From NCBI RefSeq assembly GCF_030285785.1, contig NZ_CP127247.1, forward strand, positions 1,697,501 to 1,761,500: DNA of 64,000 bases. The letters run 5' to 3'. Within the stretch, counting starts at the first letter, position 1. Each line of letters opens with the position of its first letter. The translations under genes were made by a program, and so were the position numbers. The stretch is from Parasedimentitalea psychrophila. Its GTDB lineage: Bacteria; Pseudomonadota; Alphaproteobacteria; Rhodobacterales; Rhodobacteraceae. Positions 52,404 to 61,082 of this stretch are shown in pieces. The notes below the pieces were generated by a model, which worked only from the letters and a program-made list of their open reading frames with translations, was not told where the DNA came from and did no database searches.

Positions 52404-52844
52404 CTAGGCCGCTTGGCGCACCTCAGATCGTGTTTTGCTGATCATCAGCGCAGCATTTGCTGCCTCACGGCCTTTTTCGACAAAATGCTCGCGGTAGATG
52501 GCGTTGTGGTGATCGGTTTCCTGATAGTGATGCGGCGTCAGTGACACCGACAGCACCGGCACCCCGGTGTCCAGTCCGGCGCGCATCAATCCGTCAACCA
52601 CCGCCTGAGCGACAAAATCATGCCGGTAAATGCCGCCATCGACGACAAAGGCGGCGCAGGTCACGGCGCCATAGCGTCCGGTTGCCGCCAGATCGCGGGC
52701 CAGCAGCGGCATCTCAAAGGCACCGGGCACGTCATAGACGTCAACCTGATCTGCTGGGATAAGCTGTAAAAAACCGTCGAGCGCGCGGTCGACGATATCG
52801 GCATGCCATTGCGCCTTGATAAAGGCATAGCGGGTGGGTGTCAT
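52404..52844 (-). CDS. ribH: 6,7-dimethyl-8-ribityllumazine synthase (type II)
   Basis: Condenses 5-amino-6-ribitylaminouracil with dihydroxybutanone phosphate to give the riboflavin precursor. The 146 residues have VPGAFEMPLLARDLAATG (about 53-70), with substrate contacts, AFVVDGGIYRHDFVAQAV (about 78-95) and LSVSLTPHHY (about 111-120). Sequence features such as PHHYQETDHHN and the lack of the usual longer N-terminus suggest the alphaproteobacterial RibH2 type. Starts at ATG 52844 behind AAGGAGAG. Controlled by an FMN riboswitch 84 bp upstream. It stands alone, away from other rib genes. Confidence 0.92.
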   Translation of the reverse strand: MTPTRYAFIKAQWHADIVDRALDGFLQLIPADQVDVYDVPGAFEMPLLARDLAATGRYGAVTCAAFVVDGGIYRHDFVAQAVVDGLMRAGLDTGVPVLSVSLTPHHYQETDHHNAIYREHFVEKGREAANAALMISKTRSEVRQAA

Positions 52845-52927
52845 GGGTCTCTCCTTGGTTACTGACACGTCACCCAAGGCGATAACGAACGATTGAGCGC
52901 GCAGGTTTCCCCAAGCCCAAAATCGCA

Positions 52928-53069
52928 CGTTCTCTTCCATCCGGACTATGACCGTCGGCTCTGGAGTCTCACCAGATCTGCTGACACCCCGTTTAACTGG
53001 GGCCGCTCGCGGGCTTACAGGATAGACCTGCTTACCGCCGGTGGGGAATCTCGCCCCGCCCTGAGAACG
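52928..53069 (-). ncRNA. FMN riboswitch (RFN element)
   Basis: Read on the minus strand, the closing helix CGTTCTC/GAGAACG is intact. Inside, in order, are AGGGCGGGG, GATTCCCCACCGGCGGTAA, AGCCCGCGAGC, GTCAGCAGATC, GGTGAGACTCC, GAGCCGACGGT and AGTCCGGATG, the RFN consensus. It lies 84 bp before ribH. No terminator stem with U tract is visible, so translational control of ribH is likely. Confidence 0.95.
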
Positions 53070-53108
53070 CGCGGACATTGGCAAAACTAGCTGCGCTTTG
53101 CAAGGGGC

Positions 53109-53705
53109 TCAATTCACCAGCATCCACAGGGCCACCAGCGCCAGCATGGCGCCAAACAGAGTGTTCAGCCGCCTGGCGCTGTCTGGCGACCTAAACCGGC
53201 TGGCGATCTGGTCACCAATCAGCGTCCAGACCAGAAAGGCGATGAAATTGTTCAGGGTAAACACAGTGGTGATCAGCAGCACCGCAATCATCTTGGTGGT
53301 ATCGCTCTTGGGCAGAAACTGGGTGAACATCAGCGCAATGATCACATAGGCCTTGGGGTTTAGCACCAGCAAGGTAGCGCCATCCCAAAAGCTGGCAGGG
53401 CGGGCGGTCTCACTGTCCTGCAAGATGCCCGACCGGAACAGTTTCCACGCCAGCCACAGAACATAGAGCGACCCGGCGGCCTTCAGGATTAAAAAGCCAT
53501 TGGGGTAGCGGTCCAGTGCCGTCACAAAGCCCAGCCCAATGGCCAGCGTCACCAGCCATGTTGCCAGATGATAGCCTAAATTCGCCCTTAGGGTCGCCAT
53601 CAGCCCAAAACGGGCGCCATTGGCGGCAAAGAACATATTGCCGGGGCCGGGGCTGTAGGCGAGGGGAAACAGAAACACGATGAGTGCGAGGCTGATCTGG
53701 GTCAT
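53109..53705 (-). CDS. LysE-family amino acid exporter
   Basis: Inner-membrane exporter of 198 residues, about six helices, related to LysE/RhtB proteins that expel excess amino acids. FPLAYSPGPGNMFFAANGARFG (about 14-34) is the family signature near the N-terminus. FLILKAAGSLYVLWLAWKL and PKAYVIIALMFTQFLP follow. Substrate unknown. Single gene, divergent from the GST-like gene. The 147-bp gap between them should contain both promoters. Confidence 0.88.
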   Translation of the reverse strand: MTQISLALIVFLFPLAYSPGPGNMFFAANGARFGLMATLRANLGYHLATWLVTLAIGLGFVTALDRYPNGFLILKAAGSLYVLWLAWKLFRSGILQDSETARPASFWDGATLLVLNPKAYVIIALMFTQFLPKSDTTKMIAVLLITTVFTLNNFIAFLVWTLIGDQIASRFRSPDSARRLNTLFGAMLALVALWMLVN

Positions 53706-53851
53706 GGGGGCATCCTGTTGAATGGCCGACCCATAACTGCCGCAGCCCCATGGGCGCGACCCGTTTCCTGCGCAAAGCCGGACACGGCGCGGTCATTTCC
53801 GCCTTTTCTTTGTGGGTCCGATACCTAAGGTGCAACAAAGAGGAGAATATC

Positions 53852-54454
53852 ATGAAACTGATTTACGCCCCGACCTCGCCCTTTGTGCGCAAGGTAATGG
53901 TGCTTTTGCATGAAACTGGCCAGTTGGACGATGTTGAGATCCAGCCGGTGGCCACCACACCGCTATCGCCCGCCGACGATGCAAAAACCGCCAATCCATT
54001 GGCCAAGATCCCGGCGCTGGTCCGTGATGATGGTCCAGCGCTGTATGACAGTCGGGTGATCTGTGCCTATCTGGATGACCGAGCGGGCAGCGGGCTCTAC
54101 GCTGGCGGCTGGGACAGCAAAGTGCTGGAAGCAACCGCAGATGGCATCATGGATGCCGCCGTGTCAGCCGTCTATGAACGCCGGATGCGCCCGCTGGACA
54201 AACAGTGGGACGATTGGGAAGCAGCGCAGATGGGCAAGGTTCTGGGCGCCTGTGCGGCGCTGAATGCGCGCTGGATCAGCCACCTGAAGGGGCCGCTGGA
54301 TATCGGTCACATCGCCGTCGGCTGTGCCTTGGGTTATGTTGATTTCCGTCAGCCAGACAGCAACTGGCGTCACGGCAACGAGGCGCTTGCGGATTGGTTC
54401 GCTGATTTCGAATCGCGGCCCAGCATGCTGGCAACCCAGCCTCCTGCCGGGTAA
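53852..54454 (+). CDS. Glutathione S-transferase family protein (second)
   Basis: Soluble GST-fold protein of 200 residues. N-terminal thioredoxin-like domain with TSPFVRKVMVLLHETG (7-22; Ser-Pro instead of a Cys), NPLAKIPALV (about 45-54) and DSRVICAYLDD (about 62-72), the glutathione-binding signature. C-terminal helical domain about 85-195. ATG 53852 is behind AGAGGAGAA. The frame continues upstream to 53750 without a ribosome site. Different from the GST at 25761. Substrate unknown. It precedes petA by 212 bp. Confidence 0.87.
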   Translation: MKLIYAPTSPFVRKVMVLLHETGQLDDVEIQPVATTPLSPADDAKTANPLAKIPALVRDDGPALYDSRVICAYLDDRAGSGLYAGGWDSKVLEATADGIMDAAVSAVYERRMRPLDKQWDDWEAAQMGKVLGACAALNARWISHLKGPLDIGHIAVGCALGYVDFRQPDSNWRHGNEALADWFADFESRPSMLATQPPAG

Positions 54455-54666
54455 CCAAACTCTTGAAAATCGGGCGGCGCCCCCTATATGTGACTTGCTT
54501 TGCGAGCGCCGCCTGCCAGAAAAAAGGTCCATGCGGCCTTATGCGCGGCTTTGACCGCTGGACGTAAGCCATTCTCCTCGGTAGATACCCGCCTGAGCCA
54601 CCACGAATTTTCGCGGTAGCATGCGCATGTTTGCCCGAAACGGGCGCTGGAATTGGAGAAAACCTC

Positions 54667-55227
54667 GTGTCCCACGCAGAAGACAACGAAGGCACCCGGA
54701 GAGACTTCCTCTACTATGCCACCGGCGGTGCCGGTGTCGTCGTTACAGGGGCCGCAGTCTGGCCGCTGGTCAATCAGATGAATCCCTCGGCGGACGTAAA
54801 AGCCCTGTCGTCGATTACCGTCGACATCAGCGGCGTCGAAGTTGGCACGCAGTTGCGGGTCATGTTCCTGGGCAAGCCGGTGTTCATTCGCCGCCGCAGC
54901 CAGGAAGAGATCGACAAGGCGCGCGCCGTGGTACTGGACGATCTGCCAGATCAGCTGGTCCGCAACGCCAACAAGCCTGGCCTGGATGCTTCGGATGAAA
55001 ACCGGACCATGGATGACGCTGGCGAATGGCTGGTGATGATGGGTGTCTGTACCCACCTTGGCTGTGTGCCATTGGGTGACGGCGCTGGCGATTTCGAAGG
55101 CTGGTTCTGCCCCTGCCACGGATCGCACTACGACACTGCCGGTCGTATCCGCAAAGGTCCCGCGCCTGAGAACCTGCCGGTTCCCATGGCCGAGTTCCTC
55201 GACGCAACAACGATCAAACTGGGATAA
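54667..55227 (+). CDS. petA: Ubiquinol-cytochrome c reductase Rieske iron-sulfur subunit
   Basis: The 2Fe-2S subunit of the cytochrome bc1 complex that carries electrons from ubiquinol to cytochrome c1. The 186 residues have a Tat-type start ([12 protein letters not shown], twin Arg at 11-12), a membrane anchor (about 15-36) and the soluble cluster domain with CTHLGC (128-133) and CPCHGS (148-153); Cys128, His130, Cys148 and His151 are the ligands. Starts at GTG 54667, behind TGGAGAA. First gene of petABC. A longer frame to 54631 lacks support. Confidence 0.96.
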   Translation: MSHAEDNEGTRRDFLYYATGGAGVVVTGAAVWPLVNQMNPSADVKALSSITVDISGVEVGTQLRVMFLGKPVFIRRRSQEEIDKARAVVLDDLPDQLVRNANKPGLDASDENRTMDDAGEWLVMMGVCTHLGCVPLGDGAGDFEGWFCPCHGSHYDTAGRIRKGPAPENLPVPMAEFLDATTIKLG

Positions 55228-55238
55228 GGAAGCGACGT

Positions 55239-56579
55239 ATGTCCGGAATTCCGCACGATCATTACGAACCCAAAACTGGTGCCGAAAAGTGGCTGCACAG
55301 CCGCCTGCCAATTGTTGGGTTGCTGTATGACACAATTATGATTCCCACCCCCAAGAACCTCAACTGGTGGTGGATCTGGGGCATTGTACTGGCGTTCTGC
55401 CTGGTGCTGCAAATTGTCACCGGTATTATCCTGGCGATGCATTACACGCCGCATGTGGACCTGGCCTTTGCCAGCGTTGAACACATCATGCGCGACGTCA
55501 ACGGCGGCTATATGCTGCGGTATCTGCACGCCAACGGCGCCTCGCTGTTCTTTGTCGCCGTCTATATCCACATCTTCCGCGGCTTGTTCTACGGCTCTTA
55601 CAAGGCACCACGTGAAATCACCTGGATCGTCGGCATGCTGATCTTCCTGATGATGATGGGCGCCGGTTTCATGGGCTATGTTCTGCCCTGGGGCCAGATG
55701 TCCTTCTGGGGGGCCACCGTGATCACCGGCCTGTTTGGTGCAATTCCCTTTATCGGTGAAGCGCTGCAAACTTGGCTGCTGGGCGGACCTGCAGTGGGCA
55801 ACGCCACACTGAACCGCTTCTTCTCGCTGCACTATCTGCTGCCGTTTATCATCGCGGCGCTGGTTATCGTGCACATCTGGGCCTTCCACACCACGGGCAA
55901 CAACAACCCAACCGGTGTTGATGTGCGCAAAGGGTCGAAAGAAGAAGTCAAGAAAGACACCCTGCCGTTCTGGCCTTACTTCGTGATCAAGGATTTCCTC
56001 GGTCTCGCAATTGTGCTGGTGATCTTCTGGGCGATTGTTGGCTTCCTGCCAAACATGCTGGGCGAACCGGATAACTACATCGAGGCGAACCCGCTGGTCA
56101 CCCCAGCCCACATCGTTCCCGAGTGGTACTTCCTGCCGTTCTACGCAATCCTGCGGGCCTTCACTGCCGAAGTCTGGGTGGTTCAGTTCACCTCTTTCAT
56201 CACCGGTGGCATCATCGACGCTAAGTTCTTTGGTGTGATGGCGATGTTTGGCGCTATCGCTGTGATGGCTCTGGCACCATGGCTGGACACCAGCCGCGTG
56301 CGTTCGGGTCTGTACCGGCCAATGTTCAAGTGGTGGTTCCTGCTACTGGTCGTCGACTTCTTTGTCCTGACCTGGCTGGGCGCAAAACCCGCCGAGGAGC
56401 CCTATGCCTCCTTCGCACTGATCGCCTCGGCTTACTGGTTTGGCTACTTCCTGGTGATCCTGCCGCTTCTGGGTGTGATCGAAAAGCCAGTCGCTACGCC
56501 TGACACCATCGAAGATGACTTCAACGCGCACTATGGCAAATCGGACGATGCTTCGACTGATGCCACAGCGGCTGAATAA
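55239..56579 (+). CDS. petB: Cytochrome b of the bc1 complex
   Basis: Membrane core of the bc1 complex with two b hemes and the Qo and Qi sites. The 446 residues contain eight helices, with ILAMHYTPH and [10 protein letters not shown] supplying heme His ligands, [16 protein letters not shown] (Qo site) and [13 protein letters not shown] (about 291-303), the PEWY motif of the Qo site. Longer C-terminally than mitochondrial cytochrome b, as in Rhodobacter. It lies 11 bp after petA. Confidence 0.97.
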   Translation: MSGIPHDHYEPKTGAEKWLHSRLPIVGLLYDTIMIPTPKNLNWWWIWGIVLAFCLVLQIVTGIILAMHYTPHVDLAFASVEHIMRDVNGGYMLRYLHANGASLFFVAVYIHIFRGLFYGSYKAPREITWIVGMLIFLMMMGAGFMGYVLPWGQMSFWGATVITGLFGAIPFIGEALQTWLLGGPAVGNATLNRFFSLHYLLPFIIAALVIVHIWAFHTTGNNNPTGVDVRKGSKEEVKKDTLPFWPYFVIKDFLGLAIVLVIFWAIVGFLPNMLGEPDNYIEANPLVTPAHIVPEWYFLPFYAILRAFTAEVWVVQFTSFITGGIIDAKFFGVMAMFGAIAVMALAPWLDTSRVRSGLYRPMFKWWFLLLVVDFFVLTWLGAKPAEEPYASFALIASAYWFGYFLVILPLLGVIEKPVATPDTIEDDFNAHYGKSDDASTDATAAE

Positions 56580-56598
56580 GAAAAGGGACCGAAAAACC

Positions 56599-57333
56599 AT
56601 GTTGAAGAAACTTGTAATCGGTGCCGCTCTTGCTTTGGCCCCCGTCGCCGCATTGGCGGCGGGTGGCGAGCAGCACATCGAGTCGTACGACTTCTCGTTC
56701 AACGGTGCCTTTGGCACCTACGATCAGAACCAGCTGCAACGCGGCTTGCAGATCTACACCGAGGTCTGCTCGTCCTGTCATGGGCTGAAGTTTGTGCCTC
56801 TGCGCACCCTGGCTGACGCGGGAGGCCCCGGCCTGTCACCCGAGCAGGTGGTCGCATATGCGGCTGAAAACTTTACCGTCTATGACGCAGAACTGGACGA
56901 GGACGTGCCCGCCAAACCGGTGGATCACTTCCCCGCCAATACCGCAGCTGGCGCGCCTGACCTGAGCCTGATGGCCAAGGCCCGCAAAGGCGGTCCCGAC
57001 TATATCGCCTCGCTGCTGAACGGCTATACCGGTGAAGAAAAAGAAGAGGCTGGCAGCACCTACTACGAGAACACCGCCTTTCCGGGCGGCTGGATCTCAA
57101 TGGCGCCGCCACTGGAAGATGACTACGTAGAGTTTGCCGATGGCCACGACACTAGCCTGCACAGTATGTCACAGGACGTTTCAGCCTATCTGATGTGGAG
57201 CGCCGAGCCCAAGATGATGGCGCGCAAACAGGTTGGATTTGTCGGTGTGCTGATGCTGACGATCCTGTCGGTTTTGTTGTATCTGACCAACAAACGCATC
57301 TGGGCGCCGATCAAGGGCCGCAAAAACAGCTGA
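56599..57333 (+). CDS. petC: Cytochrome c1
   Basis: Heme c subunit of the bc1 complex, exposed to the periplasm, that reduces cytochrome c. The 244 residues have a signal peptide (1-20, ALA-AGGE), heme attachment CSSCH (57-61), the axial Met probably in WISMAPPL (about 173-180), and a C-terminal membrane anchor (about 212-232) ending KGRKNS. Starts at ATG 56599, after AAAAGGGACC. Last gene of petABC. A terminator follows at 57357. Confidence 0.96.
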   Translation: MLKKLVIGAALALAPVAALAAGGEQHIESYDFSFNGAFGTYDQNQLQRGLQIYTEVCSSCHGLKFVPLRTLADAGGPGLSPEQVVAYAAENFTVYDAELDEDVPAKPVDHFPANTAAGAPDLSLMAKARKGGPDYIASLLNGYTGEEKEEAGSTYYENTAFPGGWISMAPPLEDDYVEFADGHDTSLHSMSQDVSAYLMWSAEPKMMARKQVGFVGVLMLTILSVLLYLTNKRIWAPIKGRKNS

Positions 57334-57356
57334 ACGCTGGTGTGATTGAAAAAATG

Positions 57357-57390
57357 AAAACCCCCGTGCTTTGGCGCGGGGGTTTTTCTT
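57357..57390 (+). terminator. Rho-independent terminator of petABC
   Basis: AAAACCCCCG and CGGGGGTTTT form a perfect 10-bp stem around a 10-base loop, followed by more T. It lies 23 bp after petC. Confidence 0.9.
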
Positions 57391-57447
57391 TGCCAGAAGC
57401 GGTGTTTGGGGGCCAGCCCCCAGCGTGCAGGTCTGCACGCTTCCCCC

Positions 57448-57511
57448 GGAGTAGTTTGAGCAAAAAGAAGCAGCAGGGCCGCGCCAGGTTTCTTTTTGCT
57501 TAAACTACTCC
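57448..57511. repeat. Large near-perfect inverted repeat downstream of petC
   Basis: Arms 57448-57469 and 57490-57511 are complementary at 21 of 22 positions (arm begins GGAGTAGTTTGAGCAAAAAG) with a 20-base loop. It follows the petC terminator and precedes the mtaB stop on the other strand. It may be a mobile or REP-like element or a second bidirectional terminator. Confidence 0.8.
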
Positions 57512-57599
57512 CGCCGGAGGCATCCTGAGGCACCGGTCACGACCGGTGGTGAGACAAACAGGTGCGCCGTTAGGCGCTCGATTGAATCGACAGTAACGA

Positions 57600-58856
57600 T
57601 CAGGCGGTCAACTGATTGTTTACGGAGCCAGTGATTTTAGCTGTGACAATCTCGCCTTCGCTTTGCGGCGCGGCAAATTGCACTTCGGTGAACTGTTCGG
57701 TGCGGCCCATATGGGCGTTTTCCATCAGGATGTGATGTATCTGACCAATTTGCGCCTGCAGGTGCCGCTGCACCTGGTCCGCGCCTGCTGCACGCAGGCG
57801 GGCGGCGCGGTCCTTGATCACCTTGCCATTCACCTGATCCGGGATCTTGGCGGCCGGGGTGCCCTCTCGCTTGGAGTAGGGGAAAACATGCAGCCAGGTC
57901 AGCTGGCAATCCCTCACCAGTTTCAGCGAGTTGTCAAAATGCGCTTCGGTTTCGGTTGGGAAGCCAGCGATGATATCGGCGCCAAAGGTTATGTCCGGGC
58001 GCAGCTTTTTGGCCTCTTCCGTAAAGCGGATGGCGTCATCACGCAGATGGCGGCGTTTCATGCGTTTCAGAATCAGGTCGTCGCCGTGCTGCAGGCTGAG
58101 GTGCAGGTGCGGCATCAGCCGCGGCTCACTGGCGATGGCCCGCATCAGGTTGTCGTCCACCTCGATCGAATCGATAGATGAGATCCGCAGCCGGGGCAGG
58201 TCCGGCACCAGCCGCAGGATCCGCATCACCAGATCACCAAATTTGGGCGCCGCAGGCAGATCAGCGCCCCAGGAGGTCAGGTCAACTCCGGTCAGCACCA
58301 CCTCGTTATAGCCCTTATCGACCAGGCGTTTGATCTGGTCCACCACCACGCCGGCCGGAACTGAGCGCGAGTTGCCGCGGCCATAGGGGATGATGCAAAA
58401 GGTGCAGCGGTGGTCGCAGCCGTTCTGTACCTGCACATAGGCGCGGCTGCGGCTGCCGAAGCCGTCGATCAGATGGCCTGCGGTCTCGGTGACGGACATG
58501 ATGTCATCCACCTGCACCGCTTCGCTGTCGCCGATAAAGTCAGCCGCCATGCCATTCCAGGTCTCGGGGCGCATCTTTTCGGTATTGCCGATGACCACGT
58601 CTACCTCGGCCATGGCGGCAAAGGTTTCGGGCTCTGTCTGCGCCGCGCAGCCGGTGACGATCAGCCGGGCGTCCGGGTGTTCCCGGCGCAGCTTGCGGAT
58701 CTCCTGGCGCGCCTTGCGCACCGCCTCGGCGGTGACCGCACAGGTGTTGACCACCACGGCGTTTTCCAGCCCAGCCTGTTGCGACAATTCCTTCATGGCT
58801 TCGGTTTCATAGGCGTTCAGCCGACAGCCGAGGGTCGCGAATTTGGGAGTATTCAT
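57600..58856 (-). CDS. mtaB: tRNA t6A37 methylthiotransferase MtaB
   Basis: Radical-SAM enzyme that adds a methylthio group to t6A at tRNA position 37, giving ms2t6A. The 418 residues have an N-terminal cluster domain with LGCRLN (Cys11), NTCAV (about 37-41) and TGCAAQ, then the radical-SAM CDHRCTFCIIPYGRGNSRS (Cys x3 about 148-155) and a C-terminal TRAM-like domain. It begins within the dapF stop (ATGA), so the two are co-translated, as is common in alphaproteobacteria. Confidence 0.94.
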   Translation of the reverse strand: MNTPKFATLGCRLNAYETEAMKELSQQAGLENAVVVNTCAVTAEAVRKARQEIRKLRREHPDARLIVTGCAAQTEPETFAAMAEVDVVIGNTEKMRPETWNGMAADFIGDSEAVQVDDIMSVTETAGHLIDGFGSRSRAYVQVQNGCDHRCTFCIIPYGRGNSRSVPAGVVVDQIKRLVDKGYNEVVLTGVDLTSWGADLPAAPKFGDLVMRILRLVPDLPRLRISSIDSIEVDDNLMRAIASEPRLMPHLHLSLQHGDDLILKRMKRRHLRDDAIRFTEEAKKLRPDITFGADIIAGFPTETEAHFDNSLKLVRDCQLTWLHVFPYSKREGTPAAKIPDQVNGKVIKDRAARLRAAGADQVQRHLQAQIGQIHHILMENAHMGRTEQFTEVQFAAPQSEGEIVTAKITGSVNNQLTA

Positions 58857-59695
58857 GTCAGGCCTTCCAGGAAGTCACGGGTCAATACGCCGCTCAGCAC
58901 ATGTTTGGTGGCGCCGGTCATCCAGACGCCGTCGTCGCGCCAGTCAATCCACAAGCTGCCGCCGTCCAGATCGATCTGCACCTTGCGCCCTGTCAGTCCA
59001 CGACGGGCCGCCGCCACAGCGGTAGCGCAGGACGACGAGCCTGAGGCAAGGGTGATGCCCACACCGCGCTCCCAGACCCGCATGCGCAGGCGATCAGGGG
59101 CCACCAGATGCGCCACCTGCACATTGGTGCGCTCGGGGTATAGCGGGTGATGCTCGCAGCGGCTGCCAAATTCTTCCAGCCGCACCTGCTCGGCATCCTC
59201 GACGAAAAAGGTGCAATGGGGATTGCCCATACCGGTTGCCGTCGGAGCGCCCTCGATTGGCAGTTCCAGCGTGTCCAATTCCTCGGCCAGCGGAATCTGG
59301 TGCCACAGCAATTGCGGCTGTCCCATGTTGACCGAGGTCAGCCCGTTGCCTGCATCACGCGCGAACAGATCGCCGCGGTCGGTGGTCAGGTGCAGCTCGC
59401 TGTTGCCACTTTCCTCCATCAGCCAGCGGGCGATGCAGCGGGTGGCGTTGCCGCAGGCCGCCGAGGTCGAGCCGTCTGAGTTGTAAAAGGTCAGATGGGC
59501 ATCACCGGGCCCCCGTTCGATCACCGCAAGCTGATCAAAGCCAACCCCAAACCGGCGGTGGCCAATGCCGCGCGCCAGCGCAGGGGTGATAACCACGGGA
59601 TTCGCACGGGCATCGACAACGACAAAGTCATTGCCCAGCCCGTGCATCTTCATAAACGGCAGTTCGGTGATGGAATTGGTGCTCATGTCGGGCAT
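58853..59695 (-). CDS. dapF: Diaminopimelate epimerase with an altered second catalytic cysteine
   Basis: Converts LL- to meso-diaminopimelate for peptidoglycan and lysine, without PLP, by a two-cysteine mechanism. The 280 residues have HGLGNDFVVVDAR (18-30), the first cysteine block SAACGNATRC with Cys81, and TGMGNPHCTFFV. The second block, normally ACGSGACA, reads LASGSSSCA: the catalytic Cys position is Ser218, and the nearest Cys is 223. Cys-to-Ser changes are strongly harmful in studied enzymes, so activity needs checking. ATG 59695 is chosen; 59686 (MSTNSIT) is also possible. Upstream of and overlapping mtaB. Confidence 0.85.
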   Translation of the reverse strand: MPDMSTNSITELPFMKMHGLGNDFVVVDARANPVVITPALARGIGHRRFGVGFDQLAVIERGPGDAHLTFYNSDGSTSAACGNATRCIARWLMEESGNSELHLTTDRGDLFARDAGNGLTSVNMGQPQLLWHQIPLAEELDTLELPIEGAPTATGMGNPHCTFFVEDAEQVRLEEFGSRCEHHPLYPERTNVQVAHLVAPDRLRMRVWERGVGITLASGSSSCATAVAAARRGLTGRKVQIDLDGGSLWIDWRDDGVWMTGATKHVLSGVLTRDFLEGLT

Positions 59696-59751
59696 ATAGC
59701 CCCGCCCCCGGAATGAATCTACCCTTGGCCCGAAAAAGTTGAAGAAAGCGC

Positions 59752-59780
59752 TTGACCGCTTGCCTAGCTAGCCCTAGAGA
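59752..59780 (+). promoter_or_regulatory. Candidate promoter upstream of tRNA-Lys
   Basis: TTGACC (59752-59757) and TAGAGA (59775-59780) are 17 bp apart, a good sigma-70 match. The tRNA starts about 126 bp downstream, so a leader of about 115 bases would result. I have not seen a nearer promoter. Confidence 0.4.
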
Positions 59781-59799
59781 AGCGCCTATCAGGACGGTT

Positions 59800-59905
59800 T
59801 GAATGAGATCTTCAAGCTGACTTGGGAGCGAATTAAGCTCTTGATCTTCTTAGATCAATTGGCTTAAAGAGCGACACGGAAGCGATCCGATCGCTTCGAA
59901 AAAGT
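59800..59905 (+). other. Structured leader DNA before tRNA-Lys
   Basis: Holds TTGATC-TTCTTA-GATCAA, a 6-bp stem at about 59840-59857, and the perfect palindrome GAAGCGAT-CCG-ATCGCTTC (59879-59897). Also a pair AGCTCTT/AAGAGC. These could fold in the tRNA leader or form an independent small RNA. Nothing coding is seen. Confidence 0.4.
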
Positions 59906-59981
59906 GGGCCGTTAGCTCAGTTGGTAGAGCAACTGACTTTTAATCAGTAGGTCTCCGGTTCGAACCCGGAACGGCTCACCA
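59906..59981 (+). tRNA. tRNA-Lys (TTT)
   Basis: A 76-base cloverleaf with acceptor GGGCCGT/ACGGCTC, D-arm AGCTCAGTTGGTAGAGC, anticodon stem ACTGA/TCAGT around CTTTTAA giving anticodon TTT, T-arm CCGGTTCGAACCCGG, and encoded CCA (59979-59981). A T run follows at once. Confidence 0.97.
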
Positions 59982-60158
59982 CTTTTTCCGCCTTTGTTGA
60001 ATATCACCACGGGCGCTGCCTATGGCAGCAGCATTGTGGCCGACCTGAGTTTTGGGTTGTCGGCAGGCTCCCGACCTCTGTTATGCAGGTGAGTGATATG
60101 GAGACGTCCGGCGCGCGCCAGCGGTGCCGCTCCATCTGATGCGAGGGAGAGTATAGCT

Positions 60159-60938
60159 ATGAAAATTGGATTTATTGGCACTGGTGACATCACCGAAGCG
60201 ATTGTTACTGGTTTGATTGCGACGGATTTTCCGATCAGCGAGATCATCCTGTCAGAACGCAGTCAGGCTAAATCGGCGCGGCTTGCGGCGGCGGATAGCC
60301 GGATCCGCGTGACCCCGGACAATCAGCAGATCGTAGATCAGGCCGATCTGCTTTTCCTGGCGGTGCGGCCTCAGGTCGCCGAAGAGGTGCTGCGGGTGCT
60401 CAAATTTCGCGACGGCCAACAGGTCGCCAGCCTGATTGCAACCGTCACATTCGAATCACTGTTGGACTGGATTGGCGCGCCGGTCAGTCTCAGCCGCTCA
60501 ATCCCATTGCCTGCGGTGGCCAACCGGCGGGGTGTGACTGCGATCTATCCGGCGGATGAGCTGCTCGAATCATTCTATGACGCCCTAGGCACGGTGGTTG
60601 TTGCGCAATCGCTGGATGAATTTGATGCCTATGCCGCCGCAAGTGCGCTGATGGAGCTGTATTTTGGTGTCATGGAGACCGCATCGGATTGGCTTTGCAC
60701 CCAGGGCACATCGCCACAGAACGCGCAGAGCTATCTGACCAAGATCTTTCTGGAGCTGTCCCGGACGGCCGACAGCGCACCTCAGGCTAGCTTTGCCAGC
60801 CTGCGCGACAACCATTCCACGCCGGGTGGGCTGAATGAACAGATGTTTTCGGTCTTCGCGGACTCGGGCGGCACAAAGGCCCTGACTCAGGCGCTGGAGA
60901 GTGTCGCCAAACGGGTGCGTAACGCGCGAGAGGCATAG
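60159..60938 (+). CDS. ProC-like oxidoreductase (pyrroline-5-carboxylate reductase family, divergent)
   Basis: NAD(P)-dependent dehydrogenase fold, 259 residues. The Rossmann start is KIGFIGTGDITEAIVTGL (2-19). LLFLAVRPQVAEEVL (about 65-79) and SIPLPAVANRRG (about 114-125) match ProC. The usual C-terminal signature TSPGGTT reads STPGGLNEQ here (Thr to Leu/Asn), so proline synthesis is not certain. ATG 60159 is behind GAGGGAGAG. The frame continues to 60093, but those residues lack similarity. Separate from the opp genes by 144 bp. Confidence 0.8.
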   Translation: MKIGFIGTGDITEAIVTGLIATDFPISEIILSERSQAKSARLAAADSRIRVTPDNQQIVDQADLLFLAVRPQVAEEVLRVLKFRDGQQVASLIATVTFESLLDWIGAPVSLSRSIPLPAVANRRGVTAIYPADELLESFYDALGTVVVAQSLDEFDAYAAASALMELYFGVMETASDWLCTQGTSPQNAQSYLTKIFLELSRTADSAPQASFASLRDNHSTPGGLNEQMFSVFADSGGTKALTQALESVAKRVRNAREA

Positions 60939-61082
60939 TCACGGGAGGGCCAGGGGCTGCGCATCCGGTGATTGTACTGGATATTGGATACAATATAAGT
61001 TTAAGCTTTTGTATAATTGTGCGTTATGCGACCGATCCTTTAGCGGGGTCGCATAGCTCTTGGTAAAACAGGGAGTACTAAA

